A DNA stretch of 50,651 bases from an uncultured Bacteroidota bacterium (GTDB lineage Bacteria > Bacteroidota > Bacteroidia > Chitinophagales > Chitinophagaceae): NCBI GenBank assembly GCA_903824725.1, contig CAIJXU010000069.1, forward strand, positions 1-50,651, given 5' to 3'. The notes beneath the pieces are model-generated. The model was not told the origin of the DNA and made no database searches. It saw nothing but the letters and a program-made list of their open reading frames with translations. Positions 17,585-25,652 of this stretch are shown here, in pieces; position 1 is the stretch's first letter, and every line of letters begins with the position of its first letter. Both the position numbers and the translations under genes were made by a program.

Positions 17585-17615
17585 CAAAGTTAATCAAAAT
17601 AGACTAATTGACAAA
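17585..17615 (-). promoter_or_regulatory. Promoter of the aromatic operon (-33 TTTG, -7 TAACTTTG)
   Basis: Minus strand: TTTG at 17615-17612, a 19-base spacer, then TAACTTTG at 17592-17585, matching the Bacteroidota -33/-7 consensus in both boxes and spacing. The leader peptide ATG follows five bases later. This is the best complete promoter in the window. Confidence 0.85.
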
Positions 17616-17743
17616 ATAGTTTACCTCTTATTCATACAAAACTAACAAATATTTGTTTTATAACTCTTTCATTAGCAATCGGCTAGCTTAATTTACCTGA
17701 ACATTTTTGATTAGAGTTAAACAGCAACTTAAGCATCAAGAAA
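17616..17743. other. Intergenic stretch without a recognised gene
   Basis: AT-rich spacer between the aromatic operon promoter and the terminator of the small lipoprotein gene. I see no ORF with a start site and no RNA gene here; upstream regulatory sites for the aromatic promoter could lie in it. Confidence 0.5.
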
Positions 17744-17746
17744 ATC

Positions 17747-17782
17747 TAAAAAATGAGCCGCCCCGTAGAAACGAGGCGGCTC
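17747..17782 (-). terminator. Terminator of the small lipoprotein gene
   Basis: GAGCCGCC (17755-17762) pairs with GGCGGCTC (17775-17782); three inner pairs enclose an AGAA loop. Read on the minus strand the stem is followed by ATTTTTT. It lies 85 bases after the stop codon of the small lipoprotein gene, leaving a long 3' UTR. Confidence 0.85.
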
Positions 17783-17866
17783 TAACGATTGCTTGCCTAT
17801 GAAATTCTTCTGATAACTGTCCATTGGCAATAAAGGGTTCTAATAAACCCACCAATAGTTCAATTA

Positions 17867-18043
17867 TTATTTAGCTTTTGCAGCAGTGTCAACAGTTGCA
17901 GCAGTAGTTGCAGCAGCAGTGTCAACAGTTACAGCTTTAGCTGTATCTACAGTTGCAGCAGCAGTGTCAGTTTTTGCTTCAGTTGAAGCGCCACCACAAG
18001 CAGTTAATGCAGCGATAGCTACGATTGCGAATACTTTTTTCAT
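17867..18043 (-). CDS. Small Ala/Thr-rich lipoprotein
   Basis: A 58-residue ORF, ATG at 18043, stop at 17869-17867. The N-terminus MKKVFAIVAIAALTAC is a lipoprotein signal peptide with lipobox LTAC (Cys16). The mature 43 residues consist almost only of Ala, Thr, Val, Asp and Lys, with three TVDTA-type repeats (TVDTAKA, TVDTAAA, TVDTAAK). No function known; small Ala-rich lipoproteins of similar look are common in Chitinophagaceae. It has its own terminator downstream. Codons are dominated by GCT/GCA and ACT, suggesting strong expression, which is inference. Confidence 0.85.
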   Translation of the reverse strand: MKKVFAIVAIAALTACGGASTEAKTDTAAATVDTAKAVTVDTAAATTAATVDTAAKAK

Positions 18044-18134
18044 AAAATTTTGTTTAAATTAATTAATTAATACTCTTAATACAAAAAGGAGTAAAAGGTA
18101 ACCTGCTACCCTTAAAAATTAATAAAAGATCTCA

Positions 18135-18158
18135 ATTTGGGTTACTTTTGACCCAAAT
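18135..18158 (+). promoter_or_regulatory. Inverted repeat enclosing the -7 box of the sigma gene
   Basis: ATTTGGGT (18135-18142) and ACCCAAAT (18151-18158) are perfect inverted repeats; the eight bases between them, TACTTTTG (18143-18150), are exactly the -7 consensus TAnnTTTG. A protein bound to the palindrome would cover the promoter, so this looks like an operator, possibly for autoregulation. No clear -33 TTG was found. Confidence 0.7.
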
Positions 18159-18171
18159 AAGTATAAATACC

Positions 18172-18738
18172 TTGAAAGCTGAATTAAATGAACAGGCCCT
18201 TTTAAAGGGGTTAGCCCAAAATGACTCCAAAGCAGTGGAAACCCTGTACAAAAGTCATTTTGCCATGATTCAGCATTTCGTAGAAAATAACAACGGAAGT
18301 TTTGATGACGCAAGGGATGTTTTTCAAGAGGCCATGATTGCCTTATATGAAAAAGTACAATTAGATTCATTTGTGCTCACTTGTCAAATTAAAACCTACC
18401 TCTTTTCCATATGTAAGCACTTATGGTTAAAACGCTTACATCAAATGGGGAAATATAGTAGTCCTTTAAATGCCCATGAGGAAAGTATTTCGGTAGAAAC
18501 AGACATGGGGATGTTTGAAAAAAAAGAGGCAGCTTTTGCAATTATGGATCGGGCCTTAAATAGTTTAGGTGAGCCTTGTAAAAGTTTATTAGAAGGGTAC
18601 TATATCAATAAAAAAGGAATGCAGGAACTGGCGAATCAGTTTGGATATACCAATGCTGATAATACCAAGAACCAAAAATATAAATGTTTGATGCGCCTTA
18701 AAAAACTTTTTTTTGCGCAATATAATATAGGAGATTAA
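18172..18738 (+). CDS. ECF-type RNA polymerase sigma factor
   Basis: Sigma-70 family factor of about 188 residues with sigma region 2 (NDSKAVETLYKSHFAMIQHF, DDARDVFQEAMIALYEKV) and region 4 (LGEPCKSLLEGYYINKKGMQELANQFGYTNADNTKNQKYKCLMRLKKLF, helix-turn-helix). No in-frame ATG precedes region 2. The first TTG (18148) lies inside the -7 box, so I prefer TTG at 18172; the start is uncertain. The next gene, two bases on, has an anti-sigma-like N-terminus, so the two probably form a sigma/anti-sigma pair responding to envelope signals. Confidence 0.87.
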   Translation: MKAELNEQALLKGLAQNDSKAVETLYKSHFAMIQHFVENNNGSFDDARDVFQEAMIALYEKVQLDSFVLTCQIKTYLFSICKHLWLKRLHQMGKYSSPLNAHEESISVETDMGMFEKKEAAFAIMDRALNSLGEPCKSLLEGYYINKKGMQELANQFGYTNADNTKNQKYKCLMRLKKLFFAQYNIGD

Positions 18739-18740
18739 TT

Positions 18741-19853
18741 ATGGAAGACATACAATTATTAGAAACAATAGAAAGATACCTTTCAGGAGAAATGTCCTCA
18801 GAGGAAATGATTCAATTTGAATTAACTAGGAAAAATACTTCCGAAATTGATCAAATGGTGGTAGAGCATAAACTGTTCTTACACCAAATGGAAGCTTATG
18901 CGCAACGCAAAAATGTACAACAAACTTCACAACAAACATTTAATCATTTATTAGCAGAAGGAGAATGGAGCCCAATAGAACTTGAATTACCTAAATATAA
19001 AGTAATACAGCTTTGGACAAAATATAAAAAGACCATCGCCATTGCTGCTTCTTTTGGTGGATTTATTGCCATTTTCACTTCCTTATTAGTCATGTATCTT
19101 TCTCCAAGCTTGAACGGCTCTCAATTATTGCAATTAAGCAAGGCGGTAGATGTGATTAAGAAAAATCAACAAGCGCAAGGCCATTTATTGAATGAAGTAA
19201 AATCAAAAGTGCCGGAAAATGCTAAATTGATAAGTGGTGGTTCTGGTTTTTTAATTGACACAAAAGGTTTTATCATTACCAATGCACATGTTTTAAAAGG
19301 AGATGGCGCTATTGTCATTGATAGTAAAGGACAGGAGCTGAATGCTACTATTATTTATAGTGATATCAATAATGATTTAGCTTTATTAAAAATCGAAGAC
19401 AAGGATTATATACAACCTAAAAGTATTCCCTATTCTATTCGACACAAAATCTCAGATTTAGGCGAAGAGATTTTTACTTTGGGTTTCCCAAGAAACGATT
19501 ATGATATTGTTTATGGAAAAGGTTATTTAAGTGCACAAACAGGATACGAAGGAGATAGTAATTCCTACCAGATTCAAATAAGTGCTAACCCAGGCTACTC
19601 TGGCGCACCCATCTTTAATAGTAAAGGAGAATTGATTGGCGTCATTAGTACAAGACAAAAATTAATCGAAGGAGTCGCTTTTGCAGTTAAATCAACTAAG
19701 ATATTTGAAGTGATTAATGAGCTAAAGAACGATAAAAAAACAAAAAACTTGAATCTTAAACTTTCAAAATATACAAGTTTAAATAGCGCTGGTCGAAAAG
19801 CGCAACTTGAGCAGTTGAAAAACTATATGTTTAGTATTCGTTCTTTTAACTAA
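18741..19853 (+). CDS. Anti-sigma-like membrane protein fused to trypsin-like serine protease
   Basis: 370 residues. Residues 1-95 are cytosolic with the IERYLSGEMSSEEMIQFE start typical of Bacteroidota anti-sigma factors. A single membrane helix lies at ~98-120. Residues ~125-155 may be a short coiled segment. Residues ~163-325 are an S1C (HtrA/Deg-like) trypsin fold with the full triad: His183 (ITNAHVL), Asp212 (NNDLALLKI) and Ser287 (NPGYSGAPIF). There is no PDZ domain. Topology puts the protease in the periplasm and the anti-sigma part in the cytosol. Adjacent to the ECF sigma gene with a two-base gap, so it is likely its regulator. Confidence 0.85.
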   Translation: MEDIQLLETIERYLSGEMSSEEMIQFELTRKNTSEIDQMVVEHKLFLHQMEAYAQRKNVQQTSQQTFNHLLAEGEWSPIELELPKYKVIQLWTKYKKTIAIAASFGGFIAIFTSLLVMYLSPSLNGSQLLQLSKAVDVIKKNQQAQGHLLNEVKSKVPENAKLISGGSGFLIDTKGFIITNAHVLKGDGAIVIDSKGQELNATIIYSDINNDLALLKIEDKDYIQPKSIPYSIRHKISDLGEEIFTLGFPRNDYDIVYGKGYLSAQTGYEGDSNSYQIQISANPGYSGAPIFNSKGELIGVISTRQKLIEGVAFAVKSTKIFEVINELKNDKKTKNLNLKLSKYTSLNSAGRKAQLEQLKNYMFSIRSFN

Positions 19854-20756
19854 TTACCAAAGCTGGATTGGATATATCTTTTCAGATACGAGCTGATCAA
19901 TACAAGCTTTTACACCTGGCGCATCTTCCTTATAAGTAACTCCAAACCATTTTGCATTAGTAGGAATCACTTTTACTTTCCCTAAATTTAACTCGGTAAA
20001 GCGCCCTGCAACGACTGGTATAAAAAACTCAGACTTAAGTTCCTGTCCTTGCTTTTGTAAGAATAATGCAAATTCTCGCTCGCACAAATTAATAAATCCA
20101 GGAGCAAAGCACATAAAATTCATACTCACTCTTGTATCTTCTTTCAATGGTGTCTCTATTCCATTGTCTTCAAATACAATTTGACCATTTGCGGCCCTAT
20201 AAATTTTAGTACACTCATTAATTTTAGTCAAATAATTTTCATTATCTAAAGTACAAACGCCCCTACTCACTGTGCCATTATCACTTAAAGTATTGGATAA
20301 CTCATATCCTAAAATACAATAGGTTTGTTCGTTACAAGTTGTCGTTAAAAAATCATAAGCCTGTTGAAATGCTGCAGCTCCATAATAATCATCGGCATTG
20401 ATCACTGCAAAAGGTTCATTAACAATCCCCTTTGTACATAATACGGCGTGCGCTGTACCCCAAGGCTTTGTCCTTTCAGCCGGAACAGCATAATGATCTG
20501 TGAATTTATCCAAGGATTGATACACATATTCGGTTTGAATTTTCCCTTTTAATTTTGGCTCGAAAATATTTTTAAAGGGTTCTGCAAACTCTTCCCTAAT
20601 GATAAATACGACTTTCCCAAAACCAGCCCGAATGGCGTCGTAAATAGAATACTCGATAATGGTTTCGCCATGAGGACCAAAACCTTCAATTTGCTTCATA
20701 CTTCCATACCTACTTGCCATTCCCGCCGCCAAAATCACCAATGTGGGTGCACTCAT
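19854..20756 (-). CDS. Sugar-phosphate nucleotidyltransferase family protein
   Basis: 300-residue NTP-transferase (GT-A fold): N-terminal nucleotide-binding signature LVILAAGMASRYGSMKQIEGFGPHG, the metal-binding Asp pair in FAVINADDYYG, and RGVCTLDNENYLTKINEC. Resembles UTP-glucose-1-phosphate/dTDP-glucose-type pyrophosphorylases, but the exact sugar and nucleotide cannot be told. No sugar-operon neighbours. It converges directly on the protease gene; the stop codons abut with no spacer and no terminator. Confidence 0.82.
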   Translation of the reverse strand: MSAPTLVILAAGMASRYGSMKQIEGFGPHGETIIEYSIYDAIRAGFGKVVFIIREEFAEPFKNIFEPKLKGKIQTEYVYQSLDKFTDHYAVPAERTKPWGTAHAVLCTKGIVNEPFAVINADDYYGAAAFQQAYDFLTTTCNEQTYCILGYELSNTLSDNGTVSRGVCTLDNENYLTKINECTKIYRAANGQIVFEDNGIETPLKEDTRVSMNFMCFAPGFINLCEREFALFLQKQGQELKSEFFIPVVAGRFTELNLGKVKVIPTNAKWFGVTYKEDAPGVKACIDQLVSEKIYPIQLW

Positions 20757-20804
20757 GTTTAATAATTTTTAGTTGTAATTTTACCTATTGGGGGAAAGTA
20801 CGAG

Positions 20805-20812
20805 CAAAAATA
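20805..20812 (-). promoter_or_regulatory. -7 promoter box (TATTTTTG) for nucleotidyltransferase gene
   Basis: Exact TAnnTTTG on the minus strand, 48 bases before the ATG at 20756. Confidence 0.55.
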
Positions 20813-20837
20813 ACTGATTTTAATTAAATGAGAAAGT

Positions 20838-21722
20838 TTGAACGAAAACATTACAATACAATCAATTCCAAGTTTTAAAAGGGACTTTATCAAAGTCGAT
20901 ATTTTAAGATTAGATGAATTACATCCAGTAGTGAGTGGCAATAAATGGTTTAAGCTTAGGTATTATATACAAGAGGCAAAACAACAAAAAGCCAATACCA
21001 TTGCAAGCTTTGGTGGCCCCTATTCCAATCACCTACTCGCACTTGCCTTTGCAGCCAAACAAAATGGTTTTAAAAGCATAGGTTATGTTAGATCTAATGC
21101 AAATGAGGCTATTACACCAACACTTTGCGAAGCGATTGAATATGGAATGGAATTAAAATTTTTAGGCAGAAACGAATTTTCATTACTAAAAAATAAATTA
21201 CTTCAATCTCAAAGCAATGCATTGAATGCTGTTTATTATATTGACGAAGGTGGTTATGGTAATTTAGGTGCGCAAGGAGCCACCTCCATATTAGCAAATG
21301 AAAAAACGAATATCTATAGCCATATTATTTGCGCGGTGGGCACTGGAACCATGATGGCAGGATTAATCAATGCCAGCCAAGCTCATCAAAAAATCATCGG
21401 AATACCGATTTTAAAAAACGAAAACAGTATTCAAGAGGAGATTAAGGCATTATTGCTTTGCGAAGAAAAATCATTTACCATACTACCTGGATTTCATTTA
21501 GGTGGTTATGCAAAAACAAATCAAACACAATTTGATTTTATGAACCAACTTTGGAATACGGATCATATTCCAACCGATATCGTTTATACAAGCAAATTAT
21601 TAATAGCAGTGGAACAACTAATTGATCAAAATTATTTTGAACATAATGCCCAAATTCTCATCATTCACAGTGGTGGCTTACAAGGTAATAGGTCCTTGCC
21701 AGTGGGAACATTAGTCTTTTAA
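20838..21722 (+). CDS. PLP-dependent ACC deaminase / D-cysteine desulfhydrase family protein
   Basis: 294-residue fold-type II PLP enzyme. Motifs: LHPVVSGNKWFKLRYYI with the PLP lysine, ASFGGPYSNHLLALAFAAK, AVGTGTMMAGLINA (phosphate-binding glycine loop) and HSGGLQGNRSL. Related enzymes deaminate 1-aminocyclopropane-1-carboxylate or D-cysteine; substrate here is not determined, and most Bacteroidota members are probably D-amino acid desulfhydrases. The only usable start in frame is TTG at 20838, because a stop lies three codons upstream; this is a rare start codon with no clear ribosome site. Confidence 0.85.
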   Translation: MNENITIQSIPSFKRDFIKVDILRLDELHPVVSGNKWFKLRYYIQEAKQQKANTIASFGGPYSNHLLALAFAAKQNGFKSIGYVRSNANEAITPTLCEAIEYGMELKFLGRNEFSLLKNKLLQSQSNALNAVYYIDEGGYGNLGAQGATSILANEKTNIYSHIICAVGTGTMMAGLINASQAHQKIIGIPILKNENSIQEEIKALLLCEEKSFTILPGFHLGGYAKTNQTQFDFMNQLWNTDHIPTDIVYTSKLLIAVEQLIDQNYFEHNAQILIIHSGGLQGNRSLPVGTLVF

Positions 21723-21734
21723 TATTTTATAAGG

Positions 21735-22445
21735 CTAGGGCAATAACTCGCAGTCAAATACTTTTTCAAAATGAAATTTGATTTTCTGTTTGACTTCTTC
21801 GTAGTCTACTTTTTTTCCTAATTCTTTTTCCAAGGATGTCACTGCTTTTCCTTGAATACCACATGGAACGATATATTCGAAATGAGATAAATCGGTATTT
21901 ACATTTAATGCAAATCCATGCATCGTGATCCACCTACTACATTTAATACCCATGGCACAAATTTTTCGAGCCATGAAGGGATCATCGGGTGATATCCAAA
22001 CACCAGTTTCCCCTGCACTTCGTTCCCCATGAATTCCATACTCAGCCAACACTTGAATGATAACCTCCTCCAAACTACGGAGGTACCAACCTAAATCAGT
22101 TTTAAATTTATCTAAATCTAAAATAGGATAGCCTACCACTTGCTGTAGTCCATGATAAGTAATATCACCTCCTCTATTGATATGATAAAATTCAATGCCT
22201 AAATTTTCTAATTGTTGCTCTGATACCAAAATATGCTCAGGTTTACCACTTTTACCTAATGTAAACACAGGAGGATGCTCTACTAAAATAAAACGATGTT
22301 CGGTCTGTGATTGATCTGCAGGTAGGTTTTGGGTCCTATGAATGGATTTAATTTGGGTGTTTTTTAATAATAAAGCCTCCTGATAATCCCAGGTAGGTTT
22401 ATAGGATTTTATACCTAAATCTTCAAAAAACACTTGTTGACGCAT
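21735..22445 (-). CDS. lipB: Octanoyltransferase (lipoyl-protein ligase B)
   Basis: Transfers octanoyl groups from acyl carrier protein to lipoyl domains, first step of lipoate synthesis. 236 residues with the family motifs RFILVEHPPVFTLGKSG, RGGDITYHGLQQVVGYPILDL, GVWISPDDPFMARKICAMGIKCSRWITMHGFALNV (catalytic Lys in the KICAMGIK block and Cys in IVPCGIQGKAVTSL). Divergent from rluD across 44 bases that hold a promoter box for each. The box is four bases from the ATG, so the mRNA is probably leaderless. Confidence 0.95.
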   Translation of the reverse strand: MRQQVFFEDLGIKSYKPTWDYQEALLLKNTQIKSIHRTQNLPADQSQTEHRFILVEHPPVFTLGKSGKPEHILVSEQQLENLGIEFYHINRGGDITYHGLQQVVGYPILDLDKFKTDLGWYLRSLEEVIIQVLAEYGIHGERSAGETGVWISPDDPFMARKICAMGIKCSRWITMHGFALNVNTDLSHFEYIVPCGIQGKAVTSLEKELGKKVDYEEVKQKIKFHFEKVFDCELLP

Positions 22446-22449
22446 AATA

Positions 22450-22457
22450 CAAAGTTA
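22450..22457 (-). promoter_or_regulatory. -7 promoter box (TAACTTTG) for lipB
   Basis: Exact TAnnTTTG, minus strand; only TATT lies between it and the lipB ATG at 22445. Confidence 0.7.
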
Positions 22458-22477
22458 CAAACTAAGCCGCAATATCC

Positions 22478-22485
22478 TACTTTTG
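22478..22485 (+). promoter_or_regulatory. -7 promoter box (TACTTTTG) for rluD-like gene
   Basis: Exact TAnnTTTG; only CATC lies between it and the ATG at 22490, so the start of transcription falls at or next to the start codon. Confidence 0.7.
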
Positions 22486-22489
22486 CATC

Positions 22490-23536
22490 ATGTCAGAAGA
22501 AATTGAATTATCAGGTGAGGAACAAAATGAATCGCTATACGAAAAATCGGTCTTTACAATTGATAAAGGTCAGGAACCCACTCGTATTGACAAATGGCTT
22601 CAAAGTCGTATCGAAGGCATCACAAGAAATAAAATACAAAACGGTATTGATGGTGGCTTTTTAACTGTCAATGGCAAAGTAGTTAAAAGCAATTATAAAA
22701 CCCGCCCAGGAGACGAAGTAGTCTATATGAGTTTTATCAATCCGGATTACACCGAATTGAAACCTGAGGCGATGGATTTAGATATTGTGTATGAGGATGA
22801 TTATGTCATGGTCATCAACAAGCCATCCAATATGGTGGTGCATCCAGGAATTGGAAACTATACGGGCACTTTACTTAATGGCGTCGCCCACCACTTACTG
22901 TCTTTGAATCCTACACTTAGTGAGGATGTATTACCTCGATTTGGATTAGTGCATCGCATTGATAAAAATACAACTGGGCTTATTGTACTTGCTAAGACAC
23001 CCGAAGCTGCTTCTCATTTAGCAAAGCAATTTTTTAATCATACCGTTGAACGAAAATATGTAGCCTTGGTTTGGGGAGATATGGAGCAAGAGACAGGTAC
23101 GATTGAAGCACATATCGCACGACATAAACAAAATAGAAAAATGTTTGACGCCTACCCTGAAGGCGAAATTGGTAAACATGCCATTACTCATTATAAGGTC
23201 ATGGAAAGATTAAACTACGTAAGCTTAGTTTCTTGTATTTTAGAAACAGGCAGGACCCATCAAATTAGAGTTCACATGAAACATATTGGCCATACTTTAT
23301 TTAATGATTGGGAGTATGGTGGAGATAAAATTTTAAAAGGCACTATTTATACAAAGTACAAACAGTTTGTTGAGAACTGTTTTGAAATATGTCCAAGATG
23401 TGCGTTGCATGCAGCCACACTAGGATTTGTTCACCCATTCACCAATGAAAAAATGGTATTCGAAAGCAACCTGCCTAATGATATGCAGGGCGTAATCGAA
23501 AAATGGCGGAACTATAAAGCTTCCGCTCACCAATAG
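22490..23536 (+). CDS. rluD: RluA-family rRNA pseudouridine synthase (RluD-like)
   Basis: Isomerises uridines of 23S rRNA, RluD-type sites by family. 348 residues: S4 RNA-binding domain at ~25-85 (TRIDKWLQSRIEGITRNKIQNGIDGGFLTVNGKVV), then catalytic domain with the active aspartate in HRIDKNTTGLIVLAKT and C-terminal GRTHQIRVHMKHIGHTLFNDWEYGG, both typical. Length and S4 domain favour RluD over RluA or RluC, but the target is inferred. It converges with the M1 peptidase gene with a three-base gap and no terminator. Confidence 0.9.
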   Translation: MSEEIELSGEEQNESLYEKSVFTIDKGQEPTRIDKWLQSRIEGITRNKIQNGIDGGFLTVNGKVVKSNYKTRPGDEVVYMSFINPDYTELKPEAMDLDIVYEDDYVMVINKPSNMVVHPGIGNYTGTLLNGVAHHLLSLNPTLSEDVLPRFGLVHRIDKNTTGLIVLAKTPEAASHLAKQFFNHTVERKYVALVWGDMEQETGTIEAHIARHKQNRKMFDAYPEGEIGKHAITHYKVMERLNYVSLVSCILETGRTHQIRVHMKHIGHTLFNDWEYGGDKILKGTIYTKYKQFVENCFEICPRCALHAATLGFVHPFTNEKMVFESNLPNDMQGVIEKWRNYKASAHQ

Positions 23537-23539
23537 TCC

Positions 23540-25525
23540 TTATTTTTTTATCCAAACATTATTTGTTGGATTAAAATCAGGTAACACTTTATCAGGATCG
23601 TAGGTTACTGATTCAATGGCCTCTGTACTTGGAATTTTAAATGTCCATGAAATATTGCGCTCCCATACTTCAACAGGTAATTTTATTCGACTTACATTTC
23701 CAGACACTGTTTTAATTTCTAAAATAACAGGCATCGCCATCTTTTCTAAATTATCTAAAGTAATAAGCGCCCCTTTAGAATAATCGGCACTGTCGATATA
23801 AGTTACTTTTCGAACCGCCACATCTAATTTCCAATTATTTACAAACCACCCTCTCCAAAACCATTGTAAACTTTCACCTGCAACATTTTCAATCGTATGG
23901 AAAAAATCATCGGGTGTGGGATGTTTAAATGCCCATCTATTGATATAAGTTTTAAAAGCACGATCAAATCGATCCTTTCCAAGTATTTGCTCACGAAGCA
24001 ATACCAATCCTGCAGAAGGCTTACTATAAGAAAGTGTTCCATTATTCATTTCCTTATAATTATCAACATAACTAAGCATGGGCTCTAATCCATCTCTTGT
24101 AAAAAGAGCGCCAATACGATGCATATCCTGTGGCTGACCAGAACGATACTCGCCATGATTAAAATCCTGAGTGGATAAGGTATTTATAAAAGTATTAAAA
24201 CCCTCATCCATCCAACCATATTGCCTTTCATTAGAACCTACAATCATAGGAAACCAAGTATGTCCAAATTCATGATCATTTACTCCCATCAAACCACCAC
24301 GCTTTGCACGCGCACCACAAAATACAATACCTGGATATTCCATTCCACCGGGTGTACCTGCAACACAAGTAGCTCCTGGATAAGGAAATTCATACCATTT
24401 AGATGAATTAAATTCAATGGATTTTTTTACATATTCCGTAGATCTTCCCCAAGCGCTGTCTCCATTACTTTCAATTGGATAAGCTGAAATAGCCACCGAT
24501 TTTTTACCAGATGGAAGATTCATTTTTGCTGCGTCAATAATAAAGGAAGCAGAAGCAGCCCATGCAGCATCACGTGCATTTTTAATTTTAAAATGCCAGG
24601 TTAATTCATTTTTTCCGGTAGGTCTTGAATGAATATCGGTCACCTCTTCTGCTGTGCGAATTACAACTGTTTTATCTGAAGCACTAGCCAAAGCCCATCT
24701 CTTTATTTGTTCAGGAGTATATACTTCATTTGGATTTAATAATTCTCCCGAGCTGACTACCATGATTTTAGCACCCGCCGTAATCGATATATCAAAATCA
24801 CCATACTCTAAATAAAATTCACCTGGTCCTGTATAAGGAAGTGTATTCCAACCCACAATGTCATCTAAAACACAAACCCTTGGATACCATTGTGCCACTG
24901 TAAATATTTTTCCGTTCTTAGTTTGCATGATACCCATTCTATCTGAACCATAATCAGGTGATATAAAAGCGTATTCGATTTTTAATTTTAACTGGCCACC
25001 ATTGGCAGCTACTTCCTTTGGAAGTAACACTTGCATACGTGTATCCTCAATCACAAAGGGCACATCGGTAGCTGTTGATGCAGATGTGTCGCTCATTATT
25101 TTAACCGATTTTATTTTATAGCCTGCATCAAAATTTTGACCTCTTCCTCCATTACGACTTCCTACATAAGGCATGATTGCTGATCCACGAGAATCTTGCT
25201 TAAATAAATTTTGATCTAATTGCATCCAAATGAAATTTAATTTCGAAGGACTGTTATTAGTATAAGTCAATATTTCAGTGCCCGAAATTTCATTGGTTAC
25301 ATCATTCAACTTTACCGCTAATTGATAGTCGGCTCTGTTTTGCCAATACTTTGGCCCTGGCTCACCAGTGGCTGCTCTATATTCATTACCATTTTTAGTA
25401 TAAAAGAAAGGAGCAAACGCATCATGATAATCATATTTTGATTGGGGCGAAGTGGTTTGTGCCAATAAAAATTGCGTGTTCATAAGGAATAAAAAAACAA
25501 TAAAGAGGGCTCGTAACATTTTCAT
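23540..25525 (-). CDS. M1 family metallopeptidase (aminopeptidase-like), first copy
   Basis: Secreted zinc peptidase, about 661 residues from ATG 25525; an upstream TTG would add seven. Signal peptide ends near FLLAQ-TT. N-terminal beta-sandwich domain, then the catalytic domain with [11 protein letters not shown] (the exopeptidase GxMEN-like motif) and HEFGH followed 18 residues later by Glu (WMDEGFN), the full M1 zinc site. Probably digests peptides in the periplasm or outside. A longer paralog lies upstream on the same strand; the first ~100 residues of both share the [20 protein letters not shown] pattern, indicating duplication. Confidence 0.92.
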   Translation of the reverse strand: MKMLRALFIVFLFLMNTQFLLAQTTSPQSKYDYHDAFAPFFYTKNGNEYRAATGEPGPKYWQNRADYQLAVKLNDVTNEISGTEILTYTNNSPSKLNFIWMQLDQNLFKQDSRGSAIMPYVGSRNGGRGQNFDAGYKIKSVKIMSDTSASTATDVPFVIEDTRMQVLLPKEVAANGGQLKLKIEYAFISPDYGSDRMGIMQTKNGKIFTVAQWYPRVCVLDDIVGWNTLPYTGPGEFYLEYGDFDISITAGAKIMVVSSGELLNPNEVYTPEQIKRWALASASDKTVVIRTAEEVTDIHSRPTGKNELTWHFKIKNARDAAWAASASFIIDAAKMNLPSGKKSVAISAYPIESNGDSAWGRSTEYVKKSIEFNSSKWYEFPYPGATCVAGTPGGMEYPGIVFCGARAKRGGLMGVNDHEFGHTWFPMIVGSNERQYGWMDEGFNTFINTLSTQDFNHGEYRSGQPQDMHRIGALFTRDGLEPMLSYVDNYKEMNNGTLSYSKPSAGLVLLREQILGKDRFDRAFKTYINRWAFKHPTPDDFFHTIENVAGESLQWFWRGWFVNNWKLDVAVRKVTYIDSADYSKGALITLDNLEKMAMPVILEIKTVSGNVSRIKLPVEVWERNISWTFKIPSTEAIESVTYDPDKVLPDFNPTNNVWIKK

Positions 25526-25590
25526 AGATAAAGTTTGAATAAACAATTTAATTAAAAAACCAATTAGTAAAGTAGGAATTGTGATGAGAT

Positions 25591-25630
25591 TAAAAAAAAT
25601 GTCCCCCCTAGCAATAGGGAGGACATTTAA
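25591..25630 (-). terminator. Terminator between the two M1 peptidase genes
   Basis: AAATGTCCCCCCTA (25597-25610) pairs with TAGGGAGGACATTT (25615-25628) with one mismatch, loop GCAA; on the minus strand the stem is followed by eight T. It ends transcription of the longer M1 gene, so the shorter one has its own start. Confidence 0.88.
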
Positions 25631-25652
25631 ATAGGTCTATAAAACCAATCAA

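Noticed and set aside
18119..18370. 83-codon minus-strand ORF opposite the sigma gene
   Set aside because: It lies over a strongly supported sigma factor frame and shows no family features.
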